A stretch of DNA of 7,148 nucleotides from Nodosilinea sp. BSH.14 (lineage in GTDB: Bacteria; Cyanobacteriota; Cyanobacteriia; Phormidesmidales; Phormidesmidaceae), in contig JALQST010000156.1 of NCBI GenBank assembly GCA_023264315.1, positions 1 through 7,148 of the forward strand, given 5' to 3'. Position numbers and translations under genes: made by a program. The notes beneath the pieces are model-generated. The model saw only the letters and a list, made by a program, of their open reading frames with translations. It ran no database searches and was not told where the DNA came from. Of the stretch, positions 5,634 through 7,148 are shown piece by piece. Within the stretch, counting starts at the first letter, position 1. Each line of letters begins with the position of its first letter.

Positions 5634-5639
5634 TACAAT
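5634..5639 (+). promoter_or_regulatory. Candidate -10 element for tatC
   Basis: TACAAT, the same hexamer as the candidate ffh -10, lies 85 bases before the tatC ATG and just past the rodZ hairpin, implying a leader of about 80 nt. No -35 match is seen. The 174-bp rodZ-tatC gap favours a separate tatC promoter over simple readthrough. Confidence 0.4.
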
Positions 5640-5724
5640 AAAAAGCACCGTACCCCTGCACTGTCAACGCACAGCCTGAACCCGCACCATAATCACCCCT
5701 TCGCCCTGGGATATTGCCGCCGCC

Positions 5725-6513
5725 ATGACGCCGCCCACCGATCTTGACACCGCTATTCCCCAGAAGATTAGCCTCAACGGTGCCACCCCTGGAGTTGACC
5801 TCGATGAAGTGCCCGACGACGTAGAAATGTCGCTATTCGATCATTTAGAAGAACTGCGAATGCGGATTTTCTACTCGTTGATTGCGGTACTCGTGGGCAT
5901 TGTGGCCTGTTTTTGGCAGGTCAACCGCATCGTTAGTCTGCTGGAAGTGCCTGCCCAGGGGGCCAAATTTCTCCAGCTTTCACCGGGTGAGTATTTCTTT
6001 GTCTCCCTCAAGGTGGCGGGCTATAGCGGTTTGGTGATTGCCAGTCCCTTTATCCTCTACCAAGTGGTGATGTTTGTGCTGCCCGGTCTCACCCGGCGGG
6101 AACGCCGCCTGGTTGGGCCGATGGTGCTGGGTTCCAGTGTGTTGTTCTTTGCGGGATTATTTTTCGCCTACTTCGCCCTCATCCCCGCTGCCCTAAATTT
6201 TTTCATTAGCTACGGGGCCGATGTGGTAGAGCAGTTGTGGTCGATTGACCGCTACTTTGAGTTTGTGCTGCTGCTGTTATTTAGCACCGGGCTGGCCTTT
6301 CAGATTCCCGTCCTGCAACTGCTGCTGGGGCTGTTGGGCTTTGTGAACTCCAAACAAATGCTCTCCGGCTGGCGCTACGTCCTCCTAGGAGCAGCGGTGC
6401 TAGGGGCCGTGCTGACTCCGTCTACGGATCCCGTCACCCAAAGTTTGCTGGGTGGGGCGGTGCTGTTTCTCTATTTTGGCGGCATTCTGATGGTCAAAGC
6501 CATTGGTCGCTAG
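5725..6513 (+). CDS. tatC: TatC, twin-arginine translocase receptor subunit
   Basis: TatC is the polytopic membrane subunit that recognises twin-arginine signal peptides and, with TatA/TatB-type proteins, exports folded proteins across plasma and thylakoid membranes. The product is 262 residues with six predicted helices (about 49-67, 92-115, 131-156, 178-206, 217-231, 240-257). Family marks: MSLFDHLEELRMRI (35-48) before helix 1, the first periplasmic loop, then VLPGLTRRERR (118-128), whose Glu126 aligns with E. coli Glu103. FSTGLAFQIPVLQ (186-198) has Gln193 where E. coli has Glu170, as I recall for plastid TatC, and LTPSTDPVTQ (230-239) is also plastid-like. The acidic 34-residue N-terminal extension resembles those of other cyanobacteria, so ATG 5725 is preferred over Met35. 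No Shine-Dalgarno is evident. The gene follows rodZ by 174 bp. Confidence 0.98.
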   Translation: MTPPTDLDTAIPQKISLNGATPGVDLDEVPDDVEMSLFDHLEELRMRIFYSLIAVLVGIVACFWQVNRIVSLLEVPAQGAKFLQLSPGEYFFVSLKVAGYSGLVIASPFILYQVVMFVLPGLTRRERRLVGPMVLGSSVLFFAGLFFAYFALIPAALNFFISYGADVVEQLWSIDRYFEFVLLLLFSTGLAFQIPVLQLLLGLLGFVNSKQMLSGWRYVLLGAAVLGAVLTPSTDPVTQSLLGGAVLFLYFGGILMVKAIGR

Positions 6514-6573
6514 GGCCGAATTGCCGATGGTTCAGAGATCCCTATCCGACCCGCTGAGGTTGCCGTCGCGACG

Positions 6574-7148
6574 ATGACCCCAACGCCCCTCGCCACAGAT
6601 CTCGTTCTGCTGGGTGGTGGTCACAGCCATGCCCTGGTGCTACGAAAGTGGGGCATGAATCCCCTCCCTGGTGTGCGGCTGACCTTGATTACCGACCTGG
6701 TAGACACGCCCTATTCCGGCATGTTGCCCAGCCACGTGGCCGGAGTCTACAACTTCGACGAGGCCCACATTGACCTGCGCCCCCTCGCCCGTTTCGCCAA
6801 TTGCCGCCTGGTGATGGATCGGGCTGTGGGGCTAGACTTGACCCACCAGCGGGTGCTTTGTGACCACCATCCGCCCATCGCCTTTGATGCACTATCCATC
6901 AACACAGGCATCACCCCCGCCGCCTTAAGCGTCCCCGGTGCCCAAGTCTACGCCATTCCCGCCAAGCCCGTGCCCCACCTGCTGCGCCACTGGCAGGACT
7001 TTTTGGCCGACATCCAAACCCCGCCCGACCGAAATCCAACCATCGCCATCGTAGGCGGCGGCGTGGGCGGCGTGGAGTTGACCCTAAATATGGAAGCGCG
7101 GCTGGCTAAGTTATTCGGGAGCCTTCAGTCGCAATCCTCGGATGGGCC
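6574..7148 (+). CDS. N-terminal FAD/NAD(P)H oxidoreductase domain of a probable SelD fusion (truncated by window end)
   Basis: The window holds 191 codons plus two bases, open to its last base. The product starts with a dinucleotide-binding fold, LVLLGGGHSHALVLRKWGM (10-28), then LITDLVDTPYSGMLPSHVAG (38-57), and has a second Rossmann motif, IAIVGGGVGGVE (157-168), for NAD(P)H. This pattern, with GGGHSHA and YSGMLP, matches my memory of the NDH-2-like domain fused upstream of SelD (selenide, water dikinase, which makes selenophosphate for selenouridine in tRNA or for selenoproteins); the TIGRFAM model is named Nterm_to_SelD. No CxxxxC redox-disulfide motif is seen in the visible part. The SelD half would lie beyond the window, so the fusion is inferred. 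ATG at 6574 is the first in-frame start after the tatC stop, 60 bases downstream; GAGG at 6556-6559 is rather distant, and cotranscription with tatC is plausible. Confidence 0.85.
   Translation, partial: MTPTPLATDLVLLGGGHSHALVLRKWGMNPLPGVRLTLITDLVDTPYSGMLPSHVAGVYNFDEAHIDLRPLARFANCRLVMDRAVGLDLTHQRVLCDHHPPIAFDALSINTGITPAALSVPGAQVYAIPAKPVPHLLRHWQDFLADIQTPPDRNPTIAIVGGGVGGVELTLNMEARLAKLFGSLQSQSSDG

Noticed and set aside
6511..6573. tatC and the SelD-fusion gene are in the same frame with one TAG between them and no other stop, suggesting readthrough fusion
   Set aside because: TatC ends at its normal length, the next ORF begins with a normal ATG and dinucleotide fold, and a shared frame has a one-in-three chance.

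Overview
The window looks like chromosomal DNA of a cyanobacterium outside the marine picocyanobacteria. The evidence is a TatC of the cyanobacterial/plastid type, a small protein resembling the cyanobacterial DUF4327 family, the N-terminal flavoprotein half of a SelD fusion of a kind known from cyanobacteria, and an Ffh with a Met/Gly/Pro-rich C-terminus. DNA is moderately GC-rich with short AT-rich intergenic gaps. I saw no copy of GCGATCGC (the HIP1 octamer common in many cyanobacterial genomes), so genus-level placement is not attempted.

Layout, left to right. (1) The 3' end of rsmH (16S rRNA methyltransferase) on the plus strand, converging on ffh (signal recognition particle GTPase) on the minus strand; the two stop codons overlap. 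(2) A 335-bp gap (1766-2100) with the likely ffh promoter and a REP-like palindrome whose right arm seems interrupted. (3) A small DUF4327-like gene and a SulP-family anion transporter, both on the minus strand and separated by 219 bp that holds a perfect 16-bp AT-rich palindrome. (4) A 237-bp divergent promoter region with a near-identical 14-bp direct repeat near each gene. (5) Plus strand: a RodZ-like membrane protein, tatC, and the start of a SelD-fusion oxidoreductase cut off by the window end.

Functionally this is mostly housekeeping: ribosome maturation (RsmH), two protein-targeting systems (Ffh for co-translational insertion, TatC for folded-protein export), cell-shape scaffolding (RodZ), anion uptake (SulP) and selenium or redox metabolism (SelD fusion). 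The genes do not form one obvious pathway. I found no tRNA, rRNA, CRISPR array, transposase, phage gene or defence-system gene, and no clear sign of a new multi-gene system. The most interesting points are the small-scale ones: the interrupted REP-like element, the paired repeats in the sulP/rodZ intergenic region, the rsmH/ffh overlap with a T-rich tract, and the repeat-built tail of Ffh.
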